From Enteractinococcus helveticum (GTDB lineage: Bacteria; Actinomycetota; Actinomycetes; Actinomycetales; Micrococcaceae), in NCBI RefSeq assembly GCF_020742345.1, contig NZ_DYXC01000062.1:1-12761 (forward strand): a DNA stretch of 12,761 nucleotides, in the 5' to 3' direction. The position numbers and the translations under genes were made by a program. This document shows positions 6,847 to 12,761 of the stretch, piece after piece. The notes beneath the pieces are model-generated. The model saw only the letters and a program-made list of their open reading frames with translations. It had not been told where the DNA came from and did no database searches. Position 1 is the stretch's first letter. Each line of letters starts with the position of its first letter.

Positions 6847-6914
6847 CTTAGCTGAACGTCAAACGGATGACGACGCCGCGGTCAACAGACCAAGAATACG
6901 ATTCGGTGAACAAC

Positions 6915-7535
6915 TTATTGCGTCTGGTCTGTCCGAGCCAGCGGATGACCGGGCGGGACATTCGTGATCTGATATACGGCGTCGATAATATCTTCGGGAC
7001 TGCCCTGTAAGTTTTTGATGGTGATGGCATGCACCGGGACGTCGAAGATTCTCGTGTTGAATTTGAACGCCGTACGCATGGTGCGTGAGGACTCAATAAT
7101 TCGCTGATACGCCTCAACATCACGCAGCTGCAAGACTAAAAAGAGTTGGCGCTGATACTCGGCGATGTTGTATTGCTCAATCATCGACCAGGGCATCGTT
7201 GGTGATGGTCCCACGATTTGGGTCTGGTCGGTTACTCCGACGGCGCTGAGAGCCAGAGCCGTGGTGTCCTTGCGCCCTAAAAAATTTTTGATTGATCCAA
7301 CGGCGATTGCCCCAAAGAACACCACTCCAATGATCGCAACGATGCACATGATCAAGATGCGACCACTAAATATTGAATCATTGAGCAGACGGGAGGCACC
7401 CAGCCAGAGTAACAGGGCTGAAACGATGACGAATGCGCCTGACCCGAATAACACGAACATTCGGCGGCCCTTTCGCCACGGAATGCGGATGACAGGTTCG
7501 GCAGCAACAGCATCGTAAGACACACCTGCAAACAT
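6915..7535 (-). CDS. STM3941-like membrane protein
   Basis: Protein of 206 residues with two membrane segments (about 26-46 and 60-81), each rich in Val, Ile, Leu and Gly, followed by a soluble C-terminal domain. The layout resembles the STM3941 family: an IRIPWRKGRR-type lead-in, two helices, an IPW-like strand (MPWSMIEQYNI), a FLVLQL strand and a late VPVHAITIKNLQ segment. In that family the soluble part is thought to adopt a PH-like fold. The biochemical role is not known. The ATG at 7533-7535 is chosen because sequence upstream of it, though open for 96 more codons, is low-complexity and runs into the neighbouring insertion element. The ribosome site is weak (GGGGCG). It is transcribed away from the insertion element and toward the fur gene. 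Confidence 0.75.
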   Translation of the reverse strand: MFAGVSYDAVAAEPVIRIPWRKGRRMFVLFGSGAFVIVSALLLWLGASRLLNDSIFSGRILIMCIVAIIGVVFFGAIAVGSIKNFLGRKDTTALALSAVGVTDQTQIVGPSPTMPWSMIEQYNIAEYQRQLFLVLQLRDVEAYQRIIESSRTMRTAFKFNTRIFDVPVHAITIKNLQGSPEDIIDAVYQITNVPPGHPLARTDQTQ

Positions 7536-7565
7536 TACCGCGCCCCGGGGTTGAACGCACAAACG

Positions 7566-7595
7566 ATTAAGGCTGTTACTCTGCGCAAGTGTCGA
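7566..7595 (-). promoter_or_regulatory. Promoter candidate for the STM3941-like gene
   Basis: On the - strand, TCGACA (7595-7590), an 18-nt spacer and CTTAAT (7571-7566) suggest a start about 25 nt before the ATG at 7535. The -35 hexamer is the same as in the upstream fur promoter. The insertion element ends more than 100 bp further out and leaves this promoter intact. Confidence 0.35.
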
Positions 7596-7725
7596 ACCTC
7601 TGCGACAATTCATAATGCCCGAAGGACATCTAGCATATGAATTTGCCCGAGGCGGCGGTTTTCCACAGGGTTGTGTTGTCAGTGGTGGTGTTCGATGGTT
7701 GGTGGTGTGTTGCTTATCGATTCTT

Positions 7726-8802
7726 CTATGTCTGTCTAGCGGGTTGGTTCTTGGTGGCTTGGGTGTTGAGGGTTCTGAAGATTCTGCGGGCGATGTAGCG
7801 CTTGAGGCAGCGTCGAATTTCACGATCGGTTTTGCCTTCGGTGCGTCGTTTGGCTACGTAGTCACGGGTTTCCGGGTCGGTGGTCATTTTTGTTATGGCG
7901 ACCATGTGCAATGCACTGTTTAGGGAGCGAACACCGCCGCGATTAAGTCGGTGTCGGGTGGTGTTGCCGGATGAGGCTGGAATGGGGTTGACCCCGGCGA
8001 TGGAGGCGAATTCTGCTTCGGTGCGGATTCTGCCGTGATGTGACCACACGGTGAGGCATTTGGCCGCGGTGATGACTCCGATACCGGGTTCTTCAACGAG
8101 CGGTGCGGCCTCACTGAGCTGAATCAGTTCAGCCAATTGGTGGTGATTGTCTGCGAGTTGGGTCTCTAGGGCTAGGACGTGTTTAGCCAGTCTGATAGCC
8201 TCGGCTCGCGCGATGGATCGTGACAGCTCTTCATTGCGTCGGCGCCATGAGCCGATCTGTGCGATCTGCGCTCGGTTGAGTGTTGCTCGAGCATCGATGC
8301 CCAGCTCATTGCTGCGCACCAAGGCCGTCAGAGCGTTAATGGCCCGGTTCTGATCATGAGCCATGGCACTGCGGGCAGTCACGAGAATCCGAACAGCTTG
8401 CCGGATGCCCTCGTTGAGTCGTGGCCTGCGCAGTTTATCCACCGGTAGTGACAGGGTGGTTGTTGCGATGCGGTGAGAATCTAGGGAGTCAGATTTGCCG
8501 ATTCCATAGCGACTCTTGGCGTCCATGTGTGGCGCTTCAGCCACGGGATAGCCATCAGAGATCACTGCAGCAGTCAGGGCAGCACCATAGGAGGCGGCAC
8601 CTTCAATGACCCACAACACATCAGCATCGGCGTCCGTGCGCCGGGCCACCCAGGCGATGGCCCGGGCGATGCCAGCCGACGTGTTGGGAAACTCTGCGGC
8701 ATCAACCAGTGCTCCGGTAGCCGCCAGAATCGTATACACATGTTTTCGGGCGTGGGTGTCAACACCCACGACATACGGATGAGTTTGGGCGACAATAGAC
8801 AT
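7726..8802 (-). CDS. IS110-family DEDD transposase (copy A)
   Basis: Recombinase of 358 residues. The N-terminal RuvC-like domain has the four acidic residues Asp15 (GVDTHARKH), Glu67 (WVIEGAASYG), Asp105 and Asp108 (GIGKSDSLDSHR). A helical middle part follows (about 150-230, rich in Arg, Glu and Leu). The C-terminal Tnp_20 domain contains PGIGVITAAKCL (239-250) and the conserved serine region NPIPASSGNTTRH (Ser277/278), the nucleophile site in characterised IS110 recombinases. The ATG at 8800-8802 is chosen because it aligns with the start of copy B and follows GGAAAGG; the frame stays open 31 codons further upstream. The gene looks intact and could be active, working with RNA made from its own leader. 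Confidence 0.93.
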   Translation of the reverse strand: MSIVAQTHPYVVGVDTHARKHVYTILAATGALVDAAEFPNTSAGIARAIAWVARRTDADADVLWVIEGAASYGAALTAAVISDGYPVAEAPHMDAKSRYGIGKSDSLDSHRIATTTLSLPVDKLRRPRLNEGIRQAVRILVTARSAMAHDQNRAINALTALVRSNELGIDARATLNRAQIAQIGSWRRRNEELSRSIARAEAIRLAKHVLALETQLADNHHQLAELIQLSEAAPLVEEPGIGVITAAKCLTVWSHHGRIRTEAEFASIAGVNPIPASSGNTTRHRLNRGGVRSLNSALHMVAITKMTTDPETRDYVAKRRTEGKTDREIRRCLKRYIARRIFRTLNTQATKNQPARQT

Positions 8803-8853
8803 AGCGGTCGGGGTGCCTTTCCACGGTAATGGACACGGTATGGCGGCCGTGAT

Positions 8854-8969
8854 GGCCGGTACCAGTCCGGGTGGGAAAACACTTCGGAACAGCACTGTAA
8901 TGAGTCACGCTATAGCCCAGCGGACATTCTTCTTATCAAGTCACCGACGTGGGCCGGACGGTACCGGCC
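8854..8969 (-). ncRNA. Candidate bridge RNA core of copy A
   Basis: In the non-coding leader upstream of the transposase, GGCCGGTACCGTCCGG (- strand, 8969-8954) pairs with CCGGACTGGTACCGGCC (8870-8854): 16 bp with one bulged T, enclosing 83 nt. Enclosed blocks CCCACGTCGG, GACTTGAT and TGTTCCGA are shared with copy B while other stretches differ. In IS110-group elements the left-end leader encodes a bridge RNA whose loops pair with target and donor DNA. Position, size and conservation fit that; the loops have not been assigned. Confidence 0.45.
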
Positions 8970-9012
8970 AACCAATTCCAATCGATCGGACAACTCGATA
9001 ACAAGACACACC

Positions 9013-9180
9013 GCATGACGCGGCGGTCAGTGTCCCTACAGAGCCACGACCAGTCGAAATCGGACGACCAGTACCTATCCTGCCTGTGAGACTTAGACGT
9101 AGCTGGTCTGGGACTAGCTGGCAGTATGGGTGTCAGCCGTTCCTACCACCGGATGTGACTCATATCCTGCTTGACCTCCA
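9013..9180. other. Spacer between the two insertion elements
   Basis: About 170 bp between the 5' ends of copies A and B. I see no gene. It holds one arm of a 37-bp inverted repeat (9084-9120). The following 20 bp (TATG...TGTCAGCCG) still resemble the region just after the stop codon of copy B, so part of it may be the leftover right end of a third, older element in inverse orientation. Confidence 0.4.
9084..9120 (+). repeat. 37-bp inverted repeat, left arm
   Basis: Begins CTGTGAGACTT and contains GCTGGTCTGGGACT. It matches the reverse complement of 10481-10517 at 33 of 37 positions with no gaps. The two arms enclose the whole of copy B. Long terminal repeats are not expected for IS110-family elements. 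Confidence 0.8.
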
Positions 9181-9222
9181 GAGTGTCTTTTGGCTGAATT
9201 GTCCGTTCGGATTGGTAGGGCA

Positions 9223-9341
9223 GCTGGCATCTGTCCGGCCCACGTCGGATGACTTGATGAGAAGACTGTCCACCACAAAGACTGCGTGTGACCCATCACA
9301 GGGATGTTCCGATGTGATGATGTGCCCGGACTGGTACCGGC
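9223..9341 (+). ncRNA. Candidate bridge RNA core of copy B
   Basis: GCTGGCATCTGTCCGG (9223-9238) can pair with CCGGACTGGTACCGGC (9326-9341). The bases differ from copy A but most pairs survive, two of them as G-U wobbles, with two mismatches. The enclosed 87 nt share CCCACGTCGG, GACTTGAT and TGTTCCGA with copy A. Pair-preserving change is the sign of a functional RNA fold and fits the left-end bridge RNA of IS110-group elements. Start and end of the RNA are not known. Confidence 0.45.
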
Positions 9342-9394
9342 CGCGCAACGGCCGAATTGACCAGATCCTTCACATTGAAAGGTGCAATCACCGT

Positions 9395-10465
9395 TTGTCC
9401 ATTGTCGCAAAAACCCATCCTTATCTCGTGGGTGTTGACACCCACGCCCGCAAACACGTCTACACGATCTTGGTTGCCAACACTGGCGAGAAGATCGATG
9501 CCCGCGATTTTCCCACTACTACCGCAGGAATCACCCGGGCCATTGCCTGGGTGGCCCGGCGCACGGAAGCCAATGCCGACACGCTGTGGGTCATCGAAGG
9601 TGCCGCCACTTACGGTGCCATCCTGACCGGCACGGTAGCCTCGCATGGCTACCCAGTCGCGGAAGCACCCCGGATAGAGGCTAAACAGCATTACGGGATT
9701 GGCAAATCCGATGCGTTAGATGCTCACCGCATCGCCGCAGCGGCCCTGCCGTTACCCGTGAACAAATTACGGCGGCCACGGCTCAACGACGGAGTTCGCC
9801 AAGCCATCCGTATCCTGGTCACCGCCCGGCAATCGATGACCAAAGACCGCACCCGGACAGTCAACGCCCTAACCGCGTTGTTACGCAGCAACGACTTGGG
9901 CTGTGATGCTCGCAAAGCGTTGAGCAAAACCCAGATCGTTGAAGTCTCAAAATGGCGATCCCGCAACGAAGAACTCTCCTTATCGATCGCCCGTGGTGAA
10001 GCAATCCGGTTAGCCAAACACGTGCTGGAACTTGATACGCAACTGGCTGATAATGAACGTCAACTGACCGAACTGGTCCACATCAGCGAAGCTGCGCCGT
10101 TGTTGGAAGAAACCGGCTTTCAAGCGATCAGTGCCGCTAAATGCTTAGCCGCGTGGTCACATCATGGTCGCATTACTACAGACGCAGAATTCGCTTCATT
10201 AGCCGGGGTGAACCCTATTCCTGCATCATCGGGAAATACTATCCGACACCGACTCAATCGCGGCGGAGACAGAACGCTCAACAGCGCCCTGCACATGGTA
10301 GCAGTGACCAAAATGACCCACGATCCAGAAACTCGAGCCTATGTTGAAAAGCGACGTCAAGAACACAAAACAGATCGAGAAATCCGACGGTGTTTGAAAC
10401 GGTACATTGCACGCCGGATCTTTCGAACACTCAATGCTTCAGCCACCGCGATGCAACCGGCTTGA
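9395..10465 (+). CDS. IS110-family DEDD transposase (copy B)
   Basis: Recombinase of 356 residues, roughly three quarters identical to copy A by eye. The acidic tetrad is Asp15 (GVDTHARKH), Glu68 (WVIEGAATYG), Asp106 and Asp109 (GIGKSDALDAHR). The C-terminal domain keeps NPIPASSGNTIRH, but the usual PGIG turn reads TGFQ, a change in a hairpin normally conserved. The start is taken as the TTG at 9395-9397 because LSIVAKTHPYLVGVD aligns with the ATG start of copy A and GAAAGGTG lies 10 nt upstream (9377-9384). The frame stays open for 103 codons before that TTG, back into the left 37-bp repeat arm, so a longer product cannot be ruled out. It ends at TGA three codons before the TAG used by copy A, where copy A has AGA. 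Probably intact. Confidence 0.92.
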   Translation: MSIVAKTHPYLVGVDTHARKHVYTILVANTGEKIDARDFPTTTAGITRAIAWVARRTEANADTLWVIEGAATYGAILTGTVASHGYPVAEAPRIEAKQHYGIGKSDALDAHRIAAAALPLPVNKLRRPRLNDGVRQAIRILVTARQSMTKDRTRTVNALTALLRSNDLGCDARKALSKTQIVEVSKWRSRNEELSLSIARGEAIRLAKHVLELDTQLADNERQLTELVHISEAAPLLEETGFQAISAAKCLAAWSHHGRITTDAEFASLAGVNPIPASSGNTIRHRLNRGGDRTLNSALHMVAVTKMTHDPETRAYVEKRRQEHKTDREIRRCLKRYIARRIFRTLNASATAMQPA

Positions 10466-10480
10466 CAGACATAGAAGATT

Positions 10481-10517
10481 CAGCCAGTCCCAGACCAGCC
10501 ACTTCCAAGTCTCACAG
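10481..10517 (-). repeat. 37-bp inverted repeat, right arm
   Basis: Begins CAGCCAGTCCCAGACC and ends AAGTCTCACAG, starting 15 nt after the stop codon of the copy B transposase. It pairs with 9084-9120 at 33 of 37 positions. It is either the true right end of copy B or a flanking sequence present twice. Confidence 0.8.
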
Positions 10518-10621
10518 TGTGCTGGCTACTTTTCAACCGAACAAATCACCGCAGCACTCTATGCGGTGGTCAACGATCTGCGAGCGCGCTGGCGGGGCTA
10601 GGATCAGCGCGTATATTCCGG

Positions 10622-10651
10622 TAATCCCTCGTCTAAGACGGGGGATTATTT
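10622..10651 (+). terminator. Intrinsic terminator after copy B
   Basis: TAATCCCTCGTCT (10622-10634) pairs with AGACGGGGGATTA (10636-10648), 13 bp with one wobble, folding around a TAA loop. TTTGTTTCTT follows. It would stop + strand transcripts from the insertion element or from the eroded sequence after it. Confidence 0.75.
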
Positions 10652-10986
10652 GTTTCTTCCACAGTTTCATCACCAGCAGAGCTAACCGACTAGTTCTTCC
10701 GCTCGGTTCTATACACCCGCCGCAGTCTAACCGACCCCAAAAATTCCCCATAATGTAATCGACCGACGCGCGAAAGGGTCGAGGAGTCAAGATCAGAGCC
10801 ATTGCGCGAGTGACGGCAGCAGCCTCAGTTGCGTCACTGGTCTCGGGCGGTCCTTGTAGATATGAATCCGGTCTATCCCCGCAGCTCCGGCTCATCGTAG
10901 TGCGGAGAGCAGCTCTCCATCTACCACTCTTGGCGCGTAATCCAAAGGTGCCATACTTACCCCCGTTCTGCCTGGTCAATTGGTCC
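10652..10986. other. Gene-poor stretch, no supported gene
   Basis: About 335 bp with several overlapping open frames on both strands but no recognisable domain, no convincing ribosome site and no periodic codon bias that I can see. CTAACCGAC occurs at 10682-10690 and 10727-10735, and a related TAATCGAC near 10756. These are too short and irregular to interpret. It reads like eroded DNA beside the mobile elements. Confidence 0.5.
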
Positions 10987-11055
10987 AGTCGTCAATTTAG
11001 AGACAGTTTAGTCGTCAGTTTAGAGGCTTTTGAGTCGTCAGTTTGTAGACGAAGC
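10987..11055 (+). repeat. Three tandem copies of a 23-bp repeat
   Basis: AGTCGTCAATTTAGAGAC at 10987, AGTCGTCAGTTTAGAGGC at 11010 and AGTCGTCAGTTTGTAGAC at 11033 begin exactly 23 bp apart, separated by short T-rich links. The third copy diverges after TTT. Repeats like this occur as multiple recombinase sites at the ends of IS21-type elements, as iterons or as stacked operators. None of these is proven here. Confidence 0.8.
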
Positions 11056-11156
11056 ACGTTCGAAAATAGTCAAGCGTCCGGCGTGCGAACGGGCGTCCAA
11101 AACGCTAATGCACTCAACTGGACATATATCAGGTCGAGGCAATCGTAGACGATGAC

Positions 11157-11510
11157 GTGTTGGGTGTGAATCGCCAACGACGTCGCACCTTCACTTGGCT
11201 ACTCGTCTTGATCGCCGTCGCGCTGGCCAGCCTGATTCTTGGTGTGGCTATCGGCGCCGTCTATGTCCTACCCGATCAGATCGTTGGGATTCTCGGGCAT
11301 CGCATCCTCGGGCTACCCGCCGGTTCTTGGACAGCAGCAACCGAAGCCATCGTCTGGGATGTCCGACTCCCCCGCGTCATCCTGGGCCTCAGCGTTGGAA
11401 CCCGAACACAGGTCCGACACCGGCGCTGGCGACTCACCGACCGACGCATCCACGAACTACTCCACCACGTAGCCGCCCCACACTCGGACCTGCATCCTGA
11501 CCACCCCTAA
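11157..11510 (+). pseudogene. Truncated FecCD-type siderophore ABC permease fragment
   Basis: The first 80 or so codons resemble the N-terminus of the FecCD/BtuC permease family that imports iron-siderophores or cobalamin. There is a basic start, one long membrane helix (about 12-37, WLLVLIAVALASLILG...), an external segment and the motif IVWDVRLPRVILGLSVG (65-81). Real members continue with GxxLAxxGxxxQ and RNPLAxP and have about 330 residues and many helices. Here, after nucleotide 11400, the reading becomes a basic, His-rich, non-membrane tail (TRTQVRHRRWRLTD...) ending at 117 residues. The other two frames do not restore the family sequence, so this is a break or deletion junction, not a single frameshift. 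The GTG start has no clear ribosome site. No binding-protein or ATPase gene is nearby. Non-functional as a permease. Confidence 0.7.
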
Positions 11511-11585
11511 CCGTTTTGGTCTCTATCATGGGAAGCACACTCTGGTGAGCAGAACCAAGCATTTCGGGAGTCAATTTTTGAAGGT

Positions 11586-11590
11586 GGAGG
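11586..11590 (+). promoter_or_regulatory. Strong ribosome site of the next gene
   Basis: GGAGG within GAAGGTGGAGG lies 6 nt before the ATG at 11597. It is the best Shine-Dalgarno match in the window and fixes the start of the following gene. Confidence 0.8.
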
Positions 11591-11596
11591 AACAGC

Positions 11597-12346
11597 ATGC
11601 TGCATGCAGTGCGACATGGCATCGTGATCGGATGTGCCATCTTGCTCATCGCCGGGGTGATTTGGATCGATGTCACCACCACGATCTGGCAGGAACTGGT
11701 CATTCTATCTGGCCTGGCCGCCGGCGTCGTGACCTTCCTGTTGACCACGTTATTTCTCGATCGATTCGTTCAACGCGCCGCCCAGCGACGTTGGGCCCCG
11801 GTGACCCGCCTGGCGCTCACCGAAATCTTGCATCAATTCGCCGACGAACAACACAGCGAACCCAGCCTAGGGCGCATCGAACCCCGCCAGTTATCCGCCC
11901 TGGATCCACATGCCACTGCATCACAGCTTTTAGGTGACACGCAAGCACTTCGCCAGACCGTTGTCGAAGAGGGCAGCCATATCGCCACGATGCTTGGCAC
12001 CTGGTGGGATTTCCTGTCGGCGCTGACCGATAACGAGCAACTGATCCGCCACATCGCTGATGTCACCGTCCTCCTCGAGCAAGTGCGCGATCTCTCGCTG
12101 GACGTGGATAGGACGCTGCAGAAAACTTCCCAAGACGGCGCCTTCTCCGAAGAGTCACAGCACGCGCTGGCGCAACTCAACACGCACATCATCACCTGTA
12201 ATCAGTCCATAGTGCACATCGTTGCTGAGCTATCCCAACGGCTCTCAACCGATCCCACCGTTTTGAGCCAAGACGCCCAACAGACCATTTCCCGATTGCG
12301 CTTACGCCAGGGCACACCGCATCACCGCCGTGCCAAAAACTCCTAG
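11597..12346 (+). CDS. Two-helix membrane protein of unknown function
   Basis: Protein of 249 residues that I do not recognise. Two hydrophobic helices (about 8-26 and 33-54) form a hairpin at the N-terminus, with a short acidic turn (WIDVTTTIW) between them. The next residues, FVQRAAQRRW, are basic and should lie in the cytosol. The remaining 190 residues are soluble and largely helical, with heptad-like leucine spacing around 145-215 that could form a coiled coil. A low-complexity basic tail (RQGTPHHRRAKNS) closes the protein. One Cys is present in the soluble part (201). The start is set by the strong GGAGG site. It follows a broken permease gene and precedes a convergent amine oxidase gene, so context gives no clue to its role. 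Confidence 0.8.
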   Translation: MLHAVRHGIVIGCAILLIAGVIWIDVTTTIWQELVILSGLAAGVVTFLLTTLFLDRFVQRAAQRRWAPVTRLALTEILHQFADEQHSEPSLGRIEPRQLSALDPHATASQLLGDTQALRQTVVEEGSHIATMLGTWWDFLSALTDNEQLIRHIADVTVLLEQVRDLSLDVDRTLQKTSQDGAFSEESQHALAQLNTHIITCNQSIVHIVAELSQRLSTDPTVLSQDAQQTISRLRLRQGTPHHRRAKNS

Positions 12347-12534
12347 ATCCTTCATGGGCTATCGTGCCGGATCTACCACTCCAGCTCTTGTCCAACGTCA
12401 CCACTCCGGTCAATCCGCAGCTGGTTGCATCATCCGCAGGAAATCAGCGTCGGATAAGCTCACCCTTCAACGTTGACGCATACGTTCTAACGGACGCGAT
12501 AAACTCCTGGGTAGTCGCGCTAAATAACAGCCGG

Positions 12535-12567
12535 TTGTCATACGCAGTTATGACAAGTTTGTCTTTG
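12535..12567 (+). terminator. Hairpin at the convergent gene end
   Basis: TTGTCAT (12535-12541) pairs with ATGACAA (12550-12556) across an 8-nt loop, then GTTTGTCTTTG follows. It overlaps the stop codon of the amine oxidase gene on the other strand. It could end + strand transcripts from the membrane protein gene. The stem is short and AT-rich. The rest of 12347-12534 shows no feature I can support. Confidence 0.35.
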
Positions 12568-12761
12568 TGATGTTGTGGGCCACCGTGAGCCCAGCACGGA
12601 TGGCACCTTCGATATGCCCAGCAAAAGCATCGGCGGTTTCGGTAGACGCCCAGTGAATGCGCTGGGCTGTGGGGTGCGAAAAAATCCGGTTTCCCATGCC
12701 GGTTCCACCCTGAACACTCCGTGGCGGAGTCGTATAACGTTCGGTGGCCCAATTCGTCACT
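12548..12761 (-). CDS. Flavin amine oxidase, C-terminal fragment (cut by window edge)
   Basis: Only the last 70 or so residues are in the window; the gene continues beyond the right edge. The segment RIHWASTETADAFAGHIEGAIRAG corresponds to the C-terminal FAD-binding motif of monoamine oxidase-like flavoenzymes (usually AGTETA...W.GYIEGAIRSG), where Thr-Glu contacts the cofactor and the helix after it closes the FAD site. The upstream VTNWATERYTT matches the W-containing strand before it. The Ser in ASTETA replaces the usual Gly, a mild deviation. The GTG at 12758-12760 reads as an internal valine, not the start. The enzyme would oxidise a primary or secondary amine with FAD and oxygen; the substrate cannot be told from this part. 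Confidence 0.85.
   Translation of the reverse strand, partial: VTNWATERYTTPPRSVQGGTGMGNRIFSHPTAQRIHWASTETADAFAGHIEGAIRAGLTVAHNITKTNLS

Larger units (their letters stand above)
7704..9012 (-). mobile_element. IS110-family insertion element, copy A
   Basis: About 1.31 kb. The limits are inferred from an imperfect inverted repeat: GGTGTGTTGCTTATCGA (7704-7720) at the 3' end against TCGATAACAAGACACACC (8995-9012) at the 5' end, 14 shared bases with a short unmatched centre. These limits agree with where similarity to copy B (about 9181-10495) fades. It carries one recombinase gene and a leader of about 210 nt before it. No target duplication is visible, as expected for this family. The exact ends could be off by several bases. 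Confidence 0.6.
9181..10495 (+). mobile_element. IS110-family insertion element, copy B
   Basis: About 1.3 kb, oriented opposite to copy A and similar to it in leader, gene and the GACAGACATAGAAGA segment after the stop. The inner inverted repeat TGGCTGAAT (9191-9199) / ATTCAGCCA (10478-10486) sits where the repeat of copy A sits, but its sequence differs. Limits are inferred by comparison with copy A. Wider limits of 9084-10517, set by the 37-bp inverted repeat, are the alternative. Confidence 0.55.

Noticed and set aside
7659..7667. DnaA-box-like TTTTCCACA
   Set aside because: A single imperfect site with no cluster or AT-rich unwinding region; not evidence of an origin.
7536..7823. N-terminal extension of the STM3941-like protein by 96 residues
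   Set aside because: It is low-complexity, runs antisense into the insertion element and is unlike the family N-terminus.
7615..7923. 102-codon frame on the + strand
   Set aside because: It overlaps the 3' end of the copy A transposase antisense and has no family features.
7704..10517. Composite transposon formed by the two insertion elements
   Set aside because: Only about 170 bp lie between their inner ends, with no cargo gene, and this family does not move flanking DNA in the usual composite way.
10533..10979. 148-codon frame on the - strand
   Set aside because: No recognisable motif, no ribosome site, and it crosses the terminator hairpin; likely a chance frame.
10987..11055. CRISPR array
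   Set aside because: The repeats are contiguous at 23 bp with only 5-7 nt links, so there are no spacers, and no cas genes are present.

Overview
The window looks like a chromosomal segment of a moderately GC-rich actinobacterium, probably in or near the order Micrococcales; I cannot name the genus. Three things point there. The protein families match: long-type threonine synthase, a Fur-family regulator next to a monofunctional catalase, and an STM3941-like membrane protein. Promoters have TANNNT -10 boxes, two of them abutting the start codon (leaderless mRNAs). IS110-family elements are present.

Left part, 1-7535, is ordinary chromosome. purA and thrC lie 5 nt apart on the + strand, an operon joining AMP synthesis and threonine synthesis. 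A 350-bp gap after thrC holds two tandem, related promoter/leader/hairpin units, the second ending in a strong intrinsic terminator. A leaderless lipoprotein gene made of two internal repeats follows. On the - strand come a Mug/TDG-type uracil-DNA glycosylase gene, a catalase gene, the Fur/CatR-like regulator gene upstream of it (a probable peroxide-defence operon), and an STM3941-like membrane protein gene.

Middle part, about 7700-10520, is mobile DNA. Two related but diverged IS110-family elements stand head to head. Both carry a conserved, structured, roughly 200-nt non-coding leader before the DEDD recombinase gene. This is where the bridge RNA of IS110-group elements is encoded, so each leader is a bridge-RNA candidate. 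A separate 37-bp inverted repeat (33/37 matches) brackets the second element. An intrinsic terminator at 10622-10648 closes this part.

Right part, 10650-12761, looks eroded. It has a gene-poor stretch with a three-copy 23-bp tandem repeat, the 5' fragment of a FecCD-type iron-siderophore permease gene fused to unrelated sequence, an unrecognised two-helix membrane protein gene, and, entering from the right edge on the - strand, the 3' end of a flavin amine oxidase gene. The points most worth following up are the paired candidate bridge RNAs, the tandem leader units after thrC, the operator-like dyad on the leaderless fur promoter, and the 23-bp repeats.
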